A stretch of 60,834 nucleotides of DNA from Candidatus Ornithospirochaeta avicola. GTDB taxonomy: Bacteria; Spirochaetota; Spirochaetia; Sphaerochaetales; Sphaerochaetaceae. Both the position numbers and the translations under genes were made by a program. The notes beneath the pieces are model-generated. The model was not told where the DNA came from. It saw only the letters and a program-made list of their open reading frames with translations, and made no database searches. This document shows positions 35,878 to 43,443 of this stretch, piece by piece. Location: positions 1-60,834 of the forward strand of contig DXHU01000002.1 of assembly GCA_019113245.1 (NCBI GenBank), written 5' to 3'. Numbering within the stretch: position 1 is the first letter of the stretch; each line of letters starts with the position of its first letter.

Positions 35878-36711
35878 ATGCTGAAAACAATCATAAAAAG
35901 CTTTGTTATTGGATCCTCCATGATGATTCCCGGTGTTTCCGGGGGCTCTATGGCGATGATTCTCGGTGAGTACGATCATCTTATCTCTGCAGTTGCAAAC
36001 CTGTTTTCAAAAAAGACTTTTTTTTCTAATTTCATTTACCTGCTTGTCTTTCTTGTCTTTGCTCTTCTTGGAATAATCTTGGTTGCTTCTCCTCTTGAAA
36101 TGCTTCTTGATAGATACTCAACAGTAATCATGTACCTTTTTATCGGAGCTGTTGCAGGCACTGTTCCGATGATGCTGAAGAAAGCAAAGACGGAAAAACT
36201 GGATTTCATCTCTTTAGTCTATATAGCTGTAGGAATACTTTTAGTTCTTTCAATAAGGTTCATACCGCCTGGAATATTCAATCCGACACTCGACAACGGA
36301 ATCTTATCAATACTGCTGCAGATTCTGGGAGGGATTATAATATCAGTAGGGCTTATACTTCCCGGAATCTCAACTAGTTATCTTCTTCTTGTTTTCGGAC
36401 TTTATGAGAGCATACTCAGTGTGATAAACAATCATGAGTTTTTGTCCCTTGTTCCAATCATGATAGGACTTCTTGGAGGTATACTCGGTCTTTCAAAGGC
36501 GCTTGATGAGGCAATGAAGAAGGCACCGAAAGTCACATACACCCTTATACTCGGGTTTCTTCTTGGATCGATAAAGGAAATTTATCCTGGCCTTCCTTCA
36601 TCCTATATGATAATCCTTGCGCTTCTTCTTTTTATTGCCGGCTTTCTGCTTGTATATTTCCTTTCTCTTGCGGAGGAAAAAAGGGAAGTTGAAGAGACTA
36701 CTTCAAATTAA
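35878..36711 (+). CDS. DUF368 family membrane protein
   Basis: 277 aa from ATG 35878; a longer in-frame start inside ppdK and its terminator is rejected. The N-terminal GSSMMIPGVSGGSMAMILGEYDHLI is the DUF368 hallmark, repeated later as VGLILPGISTSYLLLVFGLYESIL. About eight membrane segments. DUF368 proteins have been linked to undecaprenyl-phosphate translocation (PopT family), i.e. carrier-lipid recycling for wall or surface polymers; for this gene that is inference. No SD; TATATT (35863-35868) or TATTAT (35865-35870) ends 7-9 nt before the ATG. Confidence 0.85.
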   Translation: MLKTIIKSFVIGSSMMIPGVSGGSMAMILGEYDHLISAVANLFSKKTFFSNFIYLLVFLVFALLGIILVASPLEMLLDRYSTVIMYLFIGAVAGTVPMMLKKAKTEKLDFISLVYIAVGILLVLSIRFIPPGIFNPTLDNGILSILLQILGGIIISVGLILPGISTSYLLLVFGLYESILSVINNHEFLSLVPIMIGLLGGILGLSKALDEAMKKAPKVTYTLILGFLLGSIKEIYPGLPSSYMIILALLLFIAGFLLVYFLSLAEEKREVEETTSN

Positions 36712-36740
36712 GGTGAATTCCTGCTATAAGTATAGCTGAT

Positions 36741-36812
36741 GCCAAAGTGGCTCAGTGGTAGAGCAGCTCCCTCGTAATGAGCAGGTCGTGGGTCCGATTC
36801 CCACCTTTGGCT
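36741..36812 (+). tRNA. tRNA-Thr (CGT)
   Basis: Acceptor GCCAAAG/CTTTGGC, D stem GCTC/GAGC, anticodon loop CTCGTAA (anticodon CGT), T arm GTGGG-TCCGATT-CCCAC, discriminator T. CCA is not encoded. The last anticodon-stem pair is a C-T mismatch. The upstream -10-like TATAAG (36725-36730) is a weak promoter candidate. Confidence 0.93.
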
Positions 36813-36815
36813 TAG

Positions 36816-36842
36816 CACCTGGATTGGATTTCAGGTGTTTTT
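36816..36842 (+). terminator. terminator of tRNA-Thr
   Basis: CACCTG/CAGGTG stem with a 10-nt loop followed by six T. Confidence 0.8.
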
Positions 36843-36900
36843 TGTTGACGTGTTTTCCTTTCGTGGTTAGATTCAAAAAAAAGCATATTTCATGATGTGC

Positions 36901-36929
36901 TTGTCTAAACTTGCATTATTCATGATAAT
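36901..36929 (+). promoter_or_regulatory. promoter before the 36941 gene (leaderless type)
   Basis: TTGTCT (36901-36906), 17 nt, GATAAT (36924-36929); start near 36936, only about 5 nt before ATG 36941, which has no SD. A second -10-like TATATT (36930-36935) is even closer. Confidence 0.5.
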
Positions 36930-36940
36930 TATATTGGACT

Positions 36941-37147
36941 ATGGAGAAAGTAATATTTTTTGATACACAGGTCAATCTTGCAAGTCCTCTTCTTGCAGAT
37001 TCACTTGTAAGCAAGGATAAAAAGAAGAAAGACAAAGCCGCACTAGTCGGAGAGACATGGGCTCCTGTTGTCTACGACTATATATTCCAGAGAGAATTCT
37101 CAGATTTTGAAGTAGAGAAAATGATAGAGGAGCTTAATAATTACTGA
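36941..37147 (+). CDS. small hypothetical protein coupled to tsaD
   Basis: 68 aa, not recognised. A hydrophobic start (MEKVIFFDTQVNLASPLLADSL), a lysine cluster (KDKKKKDKAAL) and an amphipathic, acidic C-terminus (FEVEKMIEELNNY). No signal peptide. Its stop overlaps the tsaD start (TGATG), so the two are translated together. Codon pattern and coupling suggest a real gene. Confidence 0.65.
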   Translation: MEKVIFFDTQVNLASPLLADSLVSKDKKKKDKAALVGETWAPVVYDYIFQREFSDFEVEKMIEELNNY

Positions 37148-38160
37148 TGATCATACTTGGAATTGAAACAAGTTGCGATGAATGCTCTGCAGCTATAGTA
37201 GAGGATGGAAGAAATATCTTAAGCAATGTCATTGCAACCCAGATTGAGCTGCATAAGCCATATATGGGAGTTGTTCCTGAGCTTGCTTCCCGTCTTCATA
37301 CTGAGTGGATTGAGCAGGTTGTGGAGAATGCAGTAAGAAAAGCCGGGATTACAATGAAGGATCTTGACGCAGTTGCCTTCACAAACAGGCCGGGACTTCT
37401 CGGATCTCTTCTTGTAGGAGTAAATTACGGCAAGGCACTTGCTGAGACTCTTGAGATTCCCTATATAGGTATAGACCATATCAGGGCGCATTTATATGCC
37501 TCCCAGGTAGAGCATCCGCTTGAGTATCCTTATCTTGGAATCCTTGTCAGCGGAGGGCATACTGTCATCTGCCGTGTTGAGAGCTATAAAAATGTCACAG
37601 TGCTTGGTACAACGATTGATGATGCCATCGGTGAGGCATTTGACAAGGTTGCCAAGTTTTATGACTTCGGATACCCTGGAGGAGTCGTCATAGACAGAAT
37701 GAGCAAGGAAGGAGATGCCAATGCCTTTGCTTTCCCCGGTCCTACGATGGACAGGGAAAAATATCCTTATGACATGAGCTACTCCGGACTTAAGACTGCA
37801 GTTATAAACCAGAGAGAGAAATTCCTTCTTCCAGGGAAAACTGACAATGCTCAGAATATTGCGGCATCCTTCCAGCGCCAGGCTGTAGGGATACTGATCA
37901 AAAGAGTCAGAAAGGCTCTTGAGGATACAGGGCTCAGAAGGCTTTCTGCTGGGGGCGGAGTTGCAGCAAACTCACTGCTGCGCTCTGAGCTGAAGGAGTT
38001 TGAGAAAGCAGGCTATGAGGTTACATTCCCTTCATTAAAGCTCTGTACAGACAACGGCGCGATGGTAGCAGCTCTTGCCTATCCTTATCTCATCGACGGA
38101 GAGAAAAGCGACGAGAGAACAAGTGCCAACGCACGTGTTTCTGCATTCAAAAAATTTTGA
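37147..38160 (+). CDS. tsaD: tRNA N6-threonylcarbamoyladenosine transferase TsaD
   Basis: 337 aa, ASKHA-fold transferase that makes t6A37 on ANN-decoding tRNAs together with TsaB, TsaE and TsaC. N-terminal ILGIETSCDECSAAIV, metal-binding H111 and H115 in IDHIRAHLYA, LVSGGHT, DDAIGEAFDKVAKF, YPGG and SAGGGVAANSLLR, all in order. Normal length. Confidence 0.97.
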   Translation: MIILGIETSCDECSAAIVEDGRNILSNVIATQIELHKPYMGVVPELASRLHTEWIEQVVENAVRKAGITMKDLDAVAFTNRPGLLGSLLVGVNYGKALAETLEIPYIGIDHIRAHLYASQVEHPLEYPYLGILVSGGHTVICRVESYKNVTVLGTTIDDAIGEAFDKVAKFYDFGYPGGVVIDRMSKEGDANAFAFPGPTMDREKYPYDMSYSGLKTAVINQREKFLLPGKTDNAQNIAASFQRQAVGILIKRVRKALEDTGLRRLSAGGGVAANSLLRSELKEFEKAGYEVTFPSLKLCTDNGAMVAALAYPYLIDGEKSDERTSANARVSAFKKF

Positions 38161-38168
38161 AAAAACTA

Positions 38169-38197
38169 TTGACAGTTTTTTTTCTTTCCTTTAGCAT
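38169..38197 (+). promoter_or_regulatory. promoter of the tRNA-Gln/tRNA-Glu unit
   Basis: TTGACA (38169-38174), 17 nt, TAGCAT (38192-38197); start near 38204, nine bases before tRNA-Gln. The same TTGAC-N17-TAGCAT layout precedes tRNA-Gly at 42352. Confidence 0.75.
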
Positions 38198-38212
38198 ACA
38201 TCAGGTACGTGA

Positions 38213-38283
38213 TGGGATGTAGTGTAATGGTAACACTGCAGATTCTGGTTCTGCCTTTGGGGGTTCGAATCCCTCCATCCCAG
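38213..38283 (+). tRNA. tRNA-Gln (CTG)
   Basis: Acceptor TGGGATG/CATCCCA, anticodon stem-loop GCAGA-TTCTGGT-TCTGC (anticodon CTG), T arm GGGGG-TTCGAAT-CCCTC, discriminator G as in Gln tRNAs. No encoded CCA. Paired with tRNA-Glu 10 nt downstream. Confidence 0.95.
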
Positions 38284-38293
38284 CTTTGATCGC

Positions 38294-38365
38294 GGTTCCT
38301 TCGTCTAACGGTTAGGACGGGAGATTCTCAGTCTCTAAATAGGGGTTCGATTCCCCTAGGAACTA
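38294..38365 (+). tRNA. tRNA-Glu (CTC)
   Basis: Acceptor GGTTCCT/AGGAACT (first pair G-U), anticodon stem-loop GGAGA-TTCTCAG-TCTCT (anticodon CTC), T arm AGGGG-TTCGATT-CCCCT, discriminator A. No encoded CCA. Confidence 0.93.
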
Positions 38366-38372
38366 AAACAAG

Positions 38373-38404
38373 ACCTAACTTCAGCAGGAGTTAGGTTTTT
38401 TTTT
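38373..38404 (+). terminator. terminator of the tRNA-Gln/Glu unit
   Basis: ACCTAACT/AGTTAGGT stem, 8-nt loop, then eight T. Confidence 0.88.
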
Positions 38405-38466
38405 AAGTTTAATAATTCCTTGTTTATTAGTCTTTCTGCTGATAAACTATTATACGGACGGATTTT

Positions 38467-40104
38467 ATGATTACAGCAAGCAATATTTCATTATCTTACG
38501 GCACACAGGTTCTCTTCAAGGATGTCAACATCAAGTTCACTCCAGGAAACTGCTATGGAATAATAGGAGCAAACGGAGCAGGAAAGAGTACTTTCTTGAA
38601 GATTCTTTCAGGTGAAATCGAGCCGGATACAGGGGAGATTATAATCACTCCGGGTGAGAGAATGACAACACTGCGACAGGATCACTTTGCCTTCAATCCA
38701 TACCGTGTCCTTGATGTTGTGATAATGGGATACAAAAGACTTTATGATGTCATGAAGGAAAGGGATGAGATCTACTCAAAGGCGGATTTCACAGAAGAGG
38801 ATGGAATTAAGGCTGCTGAGCTTGAAGGTGAGTTTGCAGAACTCGGAGGCTGGGAGGCTGAGGCAAATGCAGCACAGATGCTTGACGGGCTTGGGATTCC
38901 TGTGGCTCTTCATGAGAAGAAGATGGAGGAAATTGAAGACAATCTCAAGGTCCGAGTACTTCTTGCACAGGCTCTCTTTGGAAATCCTGACATTCTTCTT
39001 CTCGATGAGCCTACAAACCATCTTGATCTTGAGTCGATTCACTGGCTTGAGGATTATCTTGAAGATTTCAATAATACAGTTATCGTTGTCTCTCACGACA
39101 GACATTTTTTAAATACTGTTTGTACCCATATCTGCGATATCGACTATGGAAAAATACAGCTTTATGTCGGCAACTATGATTTCTGGTTCATGTCAAGTCA
39201 GCTTGCTCTCAAGCAGATGAAGGATGAGAAGAAGAGAAGGGATGAAAAGATTGCTGAGCTCAAGGAGTTCATCCAGCGCTTCAGTTCAAATGTCGCAAAG
39301 GCAAAGCAGGCAACAAGCAGAAAAAAGCTTATTGACAAGCTGACAATTGATGACATCAAGCCTTCAAGCAGAAGATTTCCCTATGTTGCTTTCAAACCAT
39401 CAAGGGAAATTGGCAAGAACTGTCTTGAGATAAAGAATCTTACAAAGACAATTGACGGCGAGAAAGTTATTGATAACCTTTCTCTGACTATAAACCCGAC
39501 AGACAAGGTTGCATTTGTCGGACCTAACCACTATGCAAAAACTGTTCTTTTCCAGATTCTTTCAGGAGAGATGGAAGCAGACAGCGGAGAATTTACATGG
39601 GGAGTTACAACAAGCCTCTCATATTTCCCTAAAGACAATACCTATCTTTTCAAGGATGATGAGAGCATCACAGACTATCTGCAGCAGTTCTCAACAGAAG
39701 ATGATGACACATATGTCCGATCTTTCTTGGGCAGGATGCTTTTTTCAGGAGATGAGGCATTAAAGAACTGCAAAGTGCTATCTGGAGGAGAGAGAGTCAG
39801 GGTTGTCCTTGCAAAGATGATGCTCGAGAGTTCAAACTGCCTTATTTTCGATGAGCCAACAAGCCATCTTGATCTTGAAGCTATCCAGGCACTGAACAAC
39901 GGCCTAATAGATTTTAAGGGAATGATCATGTTCAACAGCCATGACCATCAGTTCGTTGACTCCATTGCCAACAGAATTATAGAGTTCATTCCCGGCGGTG
40001 TCATAGACAGGATGACCACATTTGAAAGCTATATTAACGATGAGAGCGTGAAGGCAATCAGAGATAAGGCATATGAAGGAAAGAAAGGAGTTGTTCTTCT
40101 GTAA
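38467..40104 (+). CDS. ABC-F ATPase (YbiT-like) with one degenerate ATP site
   Basis: 545 aa, two ABC domains joined by a helical linker (~240-300, KQMKDEKKRRDEKIAELKEF), no membrane segment: ABC-F, ribosome-acting translation factors. Domain 1 has an intact Walker A (GANGAGKST) but no LSGG (reads EEIEDNLKVRVLLAQ). Domain 2 has LSGGERVRV but its Walker A reads GPNHYAKT, with Ala for the second Gly. Both Walker B motifs (DEPTNHLD, DEPTSHLD) are intact. Because sites pair Walker A of one domain with LSGG of the other, one composite site looks active and the other degenerate. Degenerate first signatures are known in YbiT. Confidence 0.9.
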   Translation: MITASNISLSYGTQVLFKDVNIKFTPGNCYGIIGANGAGKSTFLKILSGEIEPDTGEIIITPGERMTTLRQDHFAFNPYRVLDVVIMGYKRLYDVMKERDEIYSKADFTEEDGIKAAELEGEFAELGGWEAEANAAQMLDGLGIPVALHEKKMEEIEDNLKVRVLLAQALFGNPDILLLDEPTNHLDLESIHWLEDYLEDFNNTVIVVSHDRHFLNTVCTHICDIDYGKIQLYVGNYDFWFMSSQLALKQMKDEKKRRDEKIAELKEFIQRFSSNVAKAKQATSRKKLIDKLTIDDIKPSSRRFPYVAFKPSREIGKNCLEIKNLTKTIDGEKVIDNLSLTINPTDKVAFVGPNHYAKTVLFQILSGEMEADSGEFTWGVTTSLSYFPKDNTYLFKDDESITDYLQQFSTEDDDTYVRSFLGRMLFSGDEALKNCKVLSGGERVRVVLAKMMLESSNCLIFDEPTSHLDLEAIQALNNGLIDFKGMIMFNSHDHQFVDSIANRIIEFIPGGVIDRMTTFESYINDESVKAIRDKAYEGKKGVVLL

Positions 40105-40868
40105 TGGTACTGCTTGTTGATATTGGAAACACGAATATTGTTGTTGCGGTTGCGGAAAAAGATGAGTTTATAACCAAATTCCGCCTCTTTACTGATGATA
40201 AGAAAACCAGTGATGAGTATTCTGTTATTCTCAAGTCTCTTATAAAAGAGAAGATAAGAGATTTTTCAGAAATAAAGAGTGCAGTTATCTCATCCGTTGT
40301 GCCCAATCTGACACTGAGTTTTCAGAAAGTAGTGTATTCTCTTTTCTCAATAGAGCCTCTGATGGTGAGTCATGATGTCAAGACAGGTCTTGTAAGATCA
40401 ACAATTCCCTCAGAGCTCGGTTATGACCTTTTATGCAATCTCGCATATGCTCATCATACACATCCTGAAGAGAATGTCATGGTTGTTGATTTTGGCACCG
40501 CACTCACATTCAGCACAGTAGACAAAGAAGGAAAAGTACTTGGAGTCTCAATCGCACCCGGACTGATTACAGCAGTCAATTCTCTTTTCGGTGCAACTGC
40601 GCAGCTTCCGCAGGTAGAACTCAAGATACCCTCATCCGTGCTTGGCCGTGACAGTCAGTGTTCAATCAGAAGCGGAATCATGATAGGCTTTTCAGGACTG
40701 GTTGAGAAAATAATAAGCGAGACTGAAAAAGAAATTTCTCAGCCATTGTTTGTAATTGCCACAGGCGGACTTTCAAAGACAATGAATGCTGCAATAAGCC
40801 GTATAGACAGCCTTGATCCTGAGCATACGCTCAGGGGATTGAAGCTTATTGCAGACCTTAACTGCTAA
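40104..40868 (+). CDS. coaX: type III pantothenate kinase
   Basis: 254 aa. First step of CoA synthesis; type III enzymes belong to the ASKHA fold and ignore CoA feedback. N-terminal LLVDIGNTNIVVAV, SSVVPNL, TGLVR, VVDFGTALTFSTVD, SIAPGLITAVNSLFGATAQLPQVEL and VIATGGLSK. ATG start overlaps the ABC-F stop (TAATG); the stop overlaps the end of the convergent M29-like gene by 4 nt. coaD of the same pathway lies at 50324. Confidence 0.95.
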   Translation: MVLLVDIGNTNIVVAVAEKDEFITKFRLFTDDKKTSDEYSVILKSLIKEKIRDFSEIKSAVISSVVPNLTLSFQKVVYSLFSIEPLMVSHDVKTGLVRSTIPSELGYDLLCNLAYAHHTHPEENVMVVDFGTALTFSTVDKEGKVLGVSIAPGLITAVNSLFGATAQLPQVELKIPSSVLGRDSQCSIRSGIMIGFSGLVEKIISETEKEISQPLFVIATGGLSKTMNAAISRIDSLDPEHTLRGLKLIADLNC

Positions 40869-42061
40869 TTGTTTTCAATCATGCCGTCAGAGAATATGAG
40901 CTGGCTTTCATTTTCGTCATCAAATACCTCTATAAAGAGATCTGATGAGGATAGGGGAAGTGAAAGAGTTATCAGAGATGAAGGGCTTTTGATTTTATCC
41001 TCTTCATCTTCAGATAAACAATAGGATTCGCATCTTGCACTTCCCAGTGTGATATGTACAGACCTGTTTTTATCCCATTCCGGATAAGCAAAATAAGGAA
41101 TTGAAGAGAATCTGTTGTTTTCTTCTGCAACAATGAGCTCTGCCGGAAGTGAGGCATCCTCATCCTGAGAAATATAGAAAGAAAAATATCTTTCAAGCTC
41201 CTCTGAAGAGGAAAATGAAACAAGCTTACCGTTTTCATAGTATAAATCAATGTTTTCAAATTCTTTTCCGAACAGCATGAAGAATCCTGTGCTGTGTATT
41301 CTTCCGTTTGCGCTGTTTTTCTCAATTGCTCGGAAATAGCTCTGCGCAGCAATGGATGGAATGAAAGTCCTTCCGTCTTTAGAGACAAGCATCTGAGAGG
41401 AAAAAGATGTGTTTTCATCAAAAGAGAAATAGAAATCTGTCAGCCCGTCATCTGAATACATATGGCATCTTCTGTTTTTATTTCTGTTGAGCATTTCAAG
41501 ATCATAGCTGATCAGTTCTTTTATCTCATTGTTTGCCTTGACAGGATTCTCTTCTCCAAGTGAAAGAAGGTCAGAAATAATGACTGAAGAAAGATTCTCA
41601 TCCTCTCCAAGAAGAGCTGACCACTTCTTTGATGGAAGTGGAACGGTTGCAAAAGGCAGAAGAGGAAGGCTTAAATTCACAGGATTAGATAATTGTCTGT
41701 ATTCCATCAACTTCCTGGCACTGAGAGACAAAGAAAAATCCTCAATCTTCTCATACTCCTCGTAGTCCATTAGATAGACAAAGAGAGTGGGGCTTTTCTC
41801 AATGATGTGATCTGAATAGATCTCAGTTACCTCACTTGCTTTCTTATCATCGGTTATTATCATGAGATAGCTTCCGTTATCTGTTGCTTCTTTTGCTTTT
41901 CTTGCAAGAATCCTTGCAAATTCAAGATTGCTCTCGCTTGTATTTATGGCAAGCACATCATCCTTTTTTATTCCAAGTGCTGAAAAAAGTATGACAGATG
42001 CATACAGTTCATAAAATGCGTTCATGTATCTAAAATACATTTGCTTTGTTCTTTTGTCCAT
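40865..42061 (-). CDS. M29 aminopeptidase-like protein with lost metal ligands
   Basis: About 398 aa. Order and spacing follow M29 metallopeptidases: helical start (MNAFYELYASVILFSALGIKKDDVLAIN), ALLPFATVPLPSKKWSALL-like centre, DGLTDFYFSF (family GTDLTFSL), then the region where active enzymes have NLPTEEVFTAP. Here it reads FIPSIAAQSYFRAI, so the metal-binding Glu pair is missing; RIHSTGFF and YYENGKLVSFSS follow (family GxxRxxFxxGxxV), and SVHITLGSA keeps one family His. Probably not a peptidase. ATG 42061 chosen over TTG 42091; no clear SD. Weak similarity, by eye only. Confidence 0.5.
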   Translation of the reverse strand: MDKRTKQMYFRYMNAFYELYASVILFSALGIKKDDVLAINTSESNLEFARILARKAKEATDNGSYLMIITDDKKASEVTEIYSDHIIEKSPTLFVYLMDYEEYEKIEDFSLSLSARKLMEYRQLSNPVNLSLPLLPFATVPLPSKKWSALLGEDENLSSVIISDLLSLGEENPVKANNEIKELISYDLEMLNRNKNRRCHMYSDDGLTDFYFSFDENTSFSSQMLVSKDGRTFIPSIAAQSYFRAIEKNSANGRIHSTGFFMLFGKEFENIDLYYENGKLVSFSSSEELERYFSFYISQDEDASLPAELIVAEENNRFSSIPYFAYPEWDKNRSVHITLGSARCESYCLSEDEEDKIKSPSSLITLSLPLSSSDLFIEVFDDENESQLIFSDGMIENN

Positions 42062-42205
42062 AAAGCAGTGATATAGTGTTGTTTTACGCAAAGAAGAAAA
42101 TAATTAATTTAAAAAAAATCAGAAACTTCCAGTAAAAAACATCTTTTTGCTGCAAAAAGAAATATATTGTAATATTCATTAATGAATTTTGAAAATAAAA
42201 TTTTC

Positions 42206-42236
42206 TTGACATCCTGAATATGTAGTGTAGTATATA
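42206..42236 (+). promoter_or_regulatory. strong promoter of an orphan small RNA
   Basis: Consensus TTGACA (42206-42211) with -10 candidates TAGTAT (42228-42233, spacer 16) or TATATA (42231-42236, spacer 19). No coding sequence follows for nearly 300 nt, so it should drive the small RNA below. Confidence 0.65.
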
Positions 42237-42240
42237 AGTG

Positions 42241-42331
42241 TCTAAGAAAGTGAATACTTTCAATTTTCTGATTGAATACCTCCCAAGTCCTTTGGGCTGG
42301 ATGCAGATTTCATCCAGCCCCTATTTTTTTT
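42241..42331 (+). ncRNA. candidate small RNA (about 90 nt) with own promoter and terminator
   Basis: Between the M29-like gene and tRNA-Gly. Predicted transcript: hairpin TTCAAT-TTTCTG-ATTGAA (42259-42276), hairpin CCCAA-GTCCT-TTGGG (42283-42297) preceded by a CCTCC that matches anti-Shine-Dalgarno sequence, and a terminator hairpin. No start codon with a plausible ribosome site. Not recognised as 6S, 4.5S, tmRNA or a known riboswitch. The CCTCC near a loop suggests base pairing with ribosome sites of target mRNAs, but that is inference. Confidence 0.5.
42294..42331 (+). terminator. terminator of the small RNA
   Basis: Perfect 10-bp stem GGGCTGGATG/CATCCAGCCC (42294-42303 with 42311-42320), 7-nt loop, followed by CTATTTTTTTTG. 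Confidence 0.9.
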
Positions 42332-42351
42332 GCAAATTTTTAAAATGGTAG

Positions 42352-42380
42352 TTGACCAAGTCTTTTTTTTAAGCTAGCAT
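42352..42380 (+). promoter_or_regulatory. promoter of tRNA-Gly
   Basis: TTGACC (42352-42357), 17 nt, TAGCAT (42375-42380); same -10 and spacing as at tRNA-Gln. Start near 42387, six bases before the tRNA. Confidence 0.75.
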
Positions 42381-42392
42381 ACTTTCCGTTGC

Positions 42393-42464
<72 letters not shown>

Positions 42465-42465
42465 T

Positions 42466-42491
42466 ACTCCTTAGAAATAAGGAGTTTTTTC
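42466..42491 (+). terminator. terminator of tRNA-Gly
   Basis: ACTCCTTA/TAAGGAGT with a GAAA loop and six T. The GGAGTTTTTT lies just before the SD of the next gene. Confidence 0.88.
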
Positions 42492-42527
42492 TTTAATAAA
42501 TCAAAGCAGTTGAAGCGGAGGGCCATT

Positions 42528-42785
42528 ATGGGAGAGCGCGGAGAAGTATTTTCATCAAGAGTAACACGTGATGATAGGACTTATTTCTTCAATGTCAAGG
42601 AGAATGTCTACGGAGATTTGTATCTCAATATCGTTGAGAGCAGACCGACTGACACAGAAGGAAGATATATAAGGCAGTCTGTTCTTGTTTATCAGGAAGA
42701 TCTCGCGCCTTTTGTAAAAGAGCTCCAGAAGTGCCTGGATTACATAAAGATAAATGCAAAGAAGAAAGGACCTAGAAGAGGCTGA
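42528..42785 (+). CDS. DUF3276 (PUR-alpha-like) nucleic-acid-binding protein
   Basis: 85 aa from ATG 42528 with SD GGAGG; a longer in-frame start inside tRNA-Gly is rejected. GEVFSSRVTRDDRTYFFNVKEN and LYLNIVESRP are the PUR-domain strands, ending in an amphipathic helix and a basic tail KKKGPRRG. The Borrelia member (BpuR) binds single-stranded nucleic acids and regulates translation; the same role here is inference. Convergent with rnhB, tails overlapping by 14 nt. Confidence 0.85.
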   Translation: MGERGEVFSSRVTRDDRTYFFNVKENVYGDLYLNIVESRPTDTEGRYIRQSVLVYQEDLAPFVKELQKCLDYIKINAKKKGPRRG

Positions 42786-43389
42786 GTTCTTCGCTTCCAT
42801 TTTCTTTTAAATGAAAGCTTTTTCTCCTTATAGGGCTGTCCCCATATAGAGCTATTTTCTCAATATGCTCCTTTGTCGGATAGCCCTTATGTTTTTTATA
42901 ATCATACATCGGCCATTTTTCATCGCAAAGATCCATTATCCTGTCCCGCTCTGTCTTTGCAAGAATGCTTGCAGCCATTATTTCAGGGATCTTTGCATCC
43001 CCTTTGATTACTGCTGTACAGGGAATGCTCACATCCGGTTTTCTGTTTCCGTCAACAAGAAAGAGATCCACAGCTGTTTTCTCCTGGATCTTTTCAAGAC
43101 AGCGCTTCATCGCCATTAGTGATGCATTTAAGATGTTTATCTCGTCAATAATTTTATGAGAAAGCCTTGTTACTGAATAGAAAAGAGCTTTTTCCTTTAT
43201 GATCCTTTCTGCTTCGAGGCGTTTTCTTTCTGTTAGTTTCTTGCTGTCTGCAAGGATTTCGAATGGAAAATCAGGGGGCAGGATTACTGCTGCGGCAACA
43301 ACAGGTCCTGCAAGTGGACCACGTCCGGCCTCATCTGCACCGCATATCGTTTTCTTCTCTTCTGGCATTGAAAAAAGCAGTTCTTCCAT
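42772..43389 (-). CDS. rnhB: ribonuclease HII
   Basis: 205 aa from ATG 43389 (TTG 43431 would add 14 residues and is less likely). Removes ribonucleotides from DNA. ICGADEAGRGPLAGPVVAAAVILP carries the first Asp-Glu pair, ILADSKKLTERKR follows, VDLFLVDGN and IPEIMAASILAKTERDRIM complete the metal-binding set, and KHKGYPTKEH is the RNase HII signature. No strong SD. Divergent from smc. Confidence 0.96.
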   Translation of the reverse strand: MEELLFSMPEEKKTICGADEAGRGPLAGPVVAAAVILPPDFPFEILADSKKLTERKRLEAERIIKEKALFYSVTRLSHKIIDEINILNASLMAMKRCLEKIQEKTAVDLFLVDGNRKPDVSIPCTAVIKGDAKIPEIMAASILAKTERDRIMDLCDEKWPMYDYKKHKGYPTKEHIEKIALYGDSPIRRKSFHLKENGSEELSLF

Positions 43390-43443
43390 CTTTCTATGAA
43401 ATAATCTATAATTTAGCCGTTTATTTTTCAAGGAGAGGTACTT

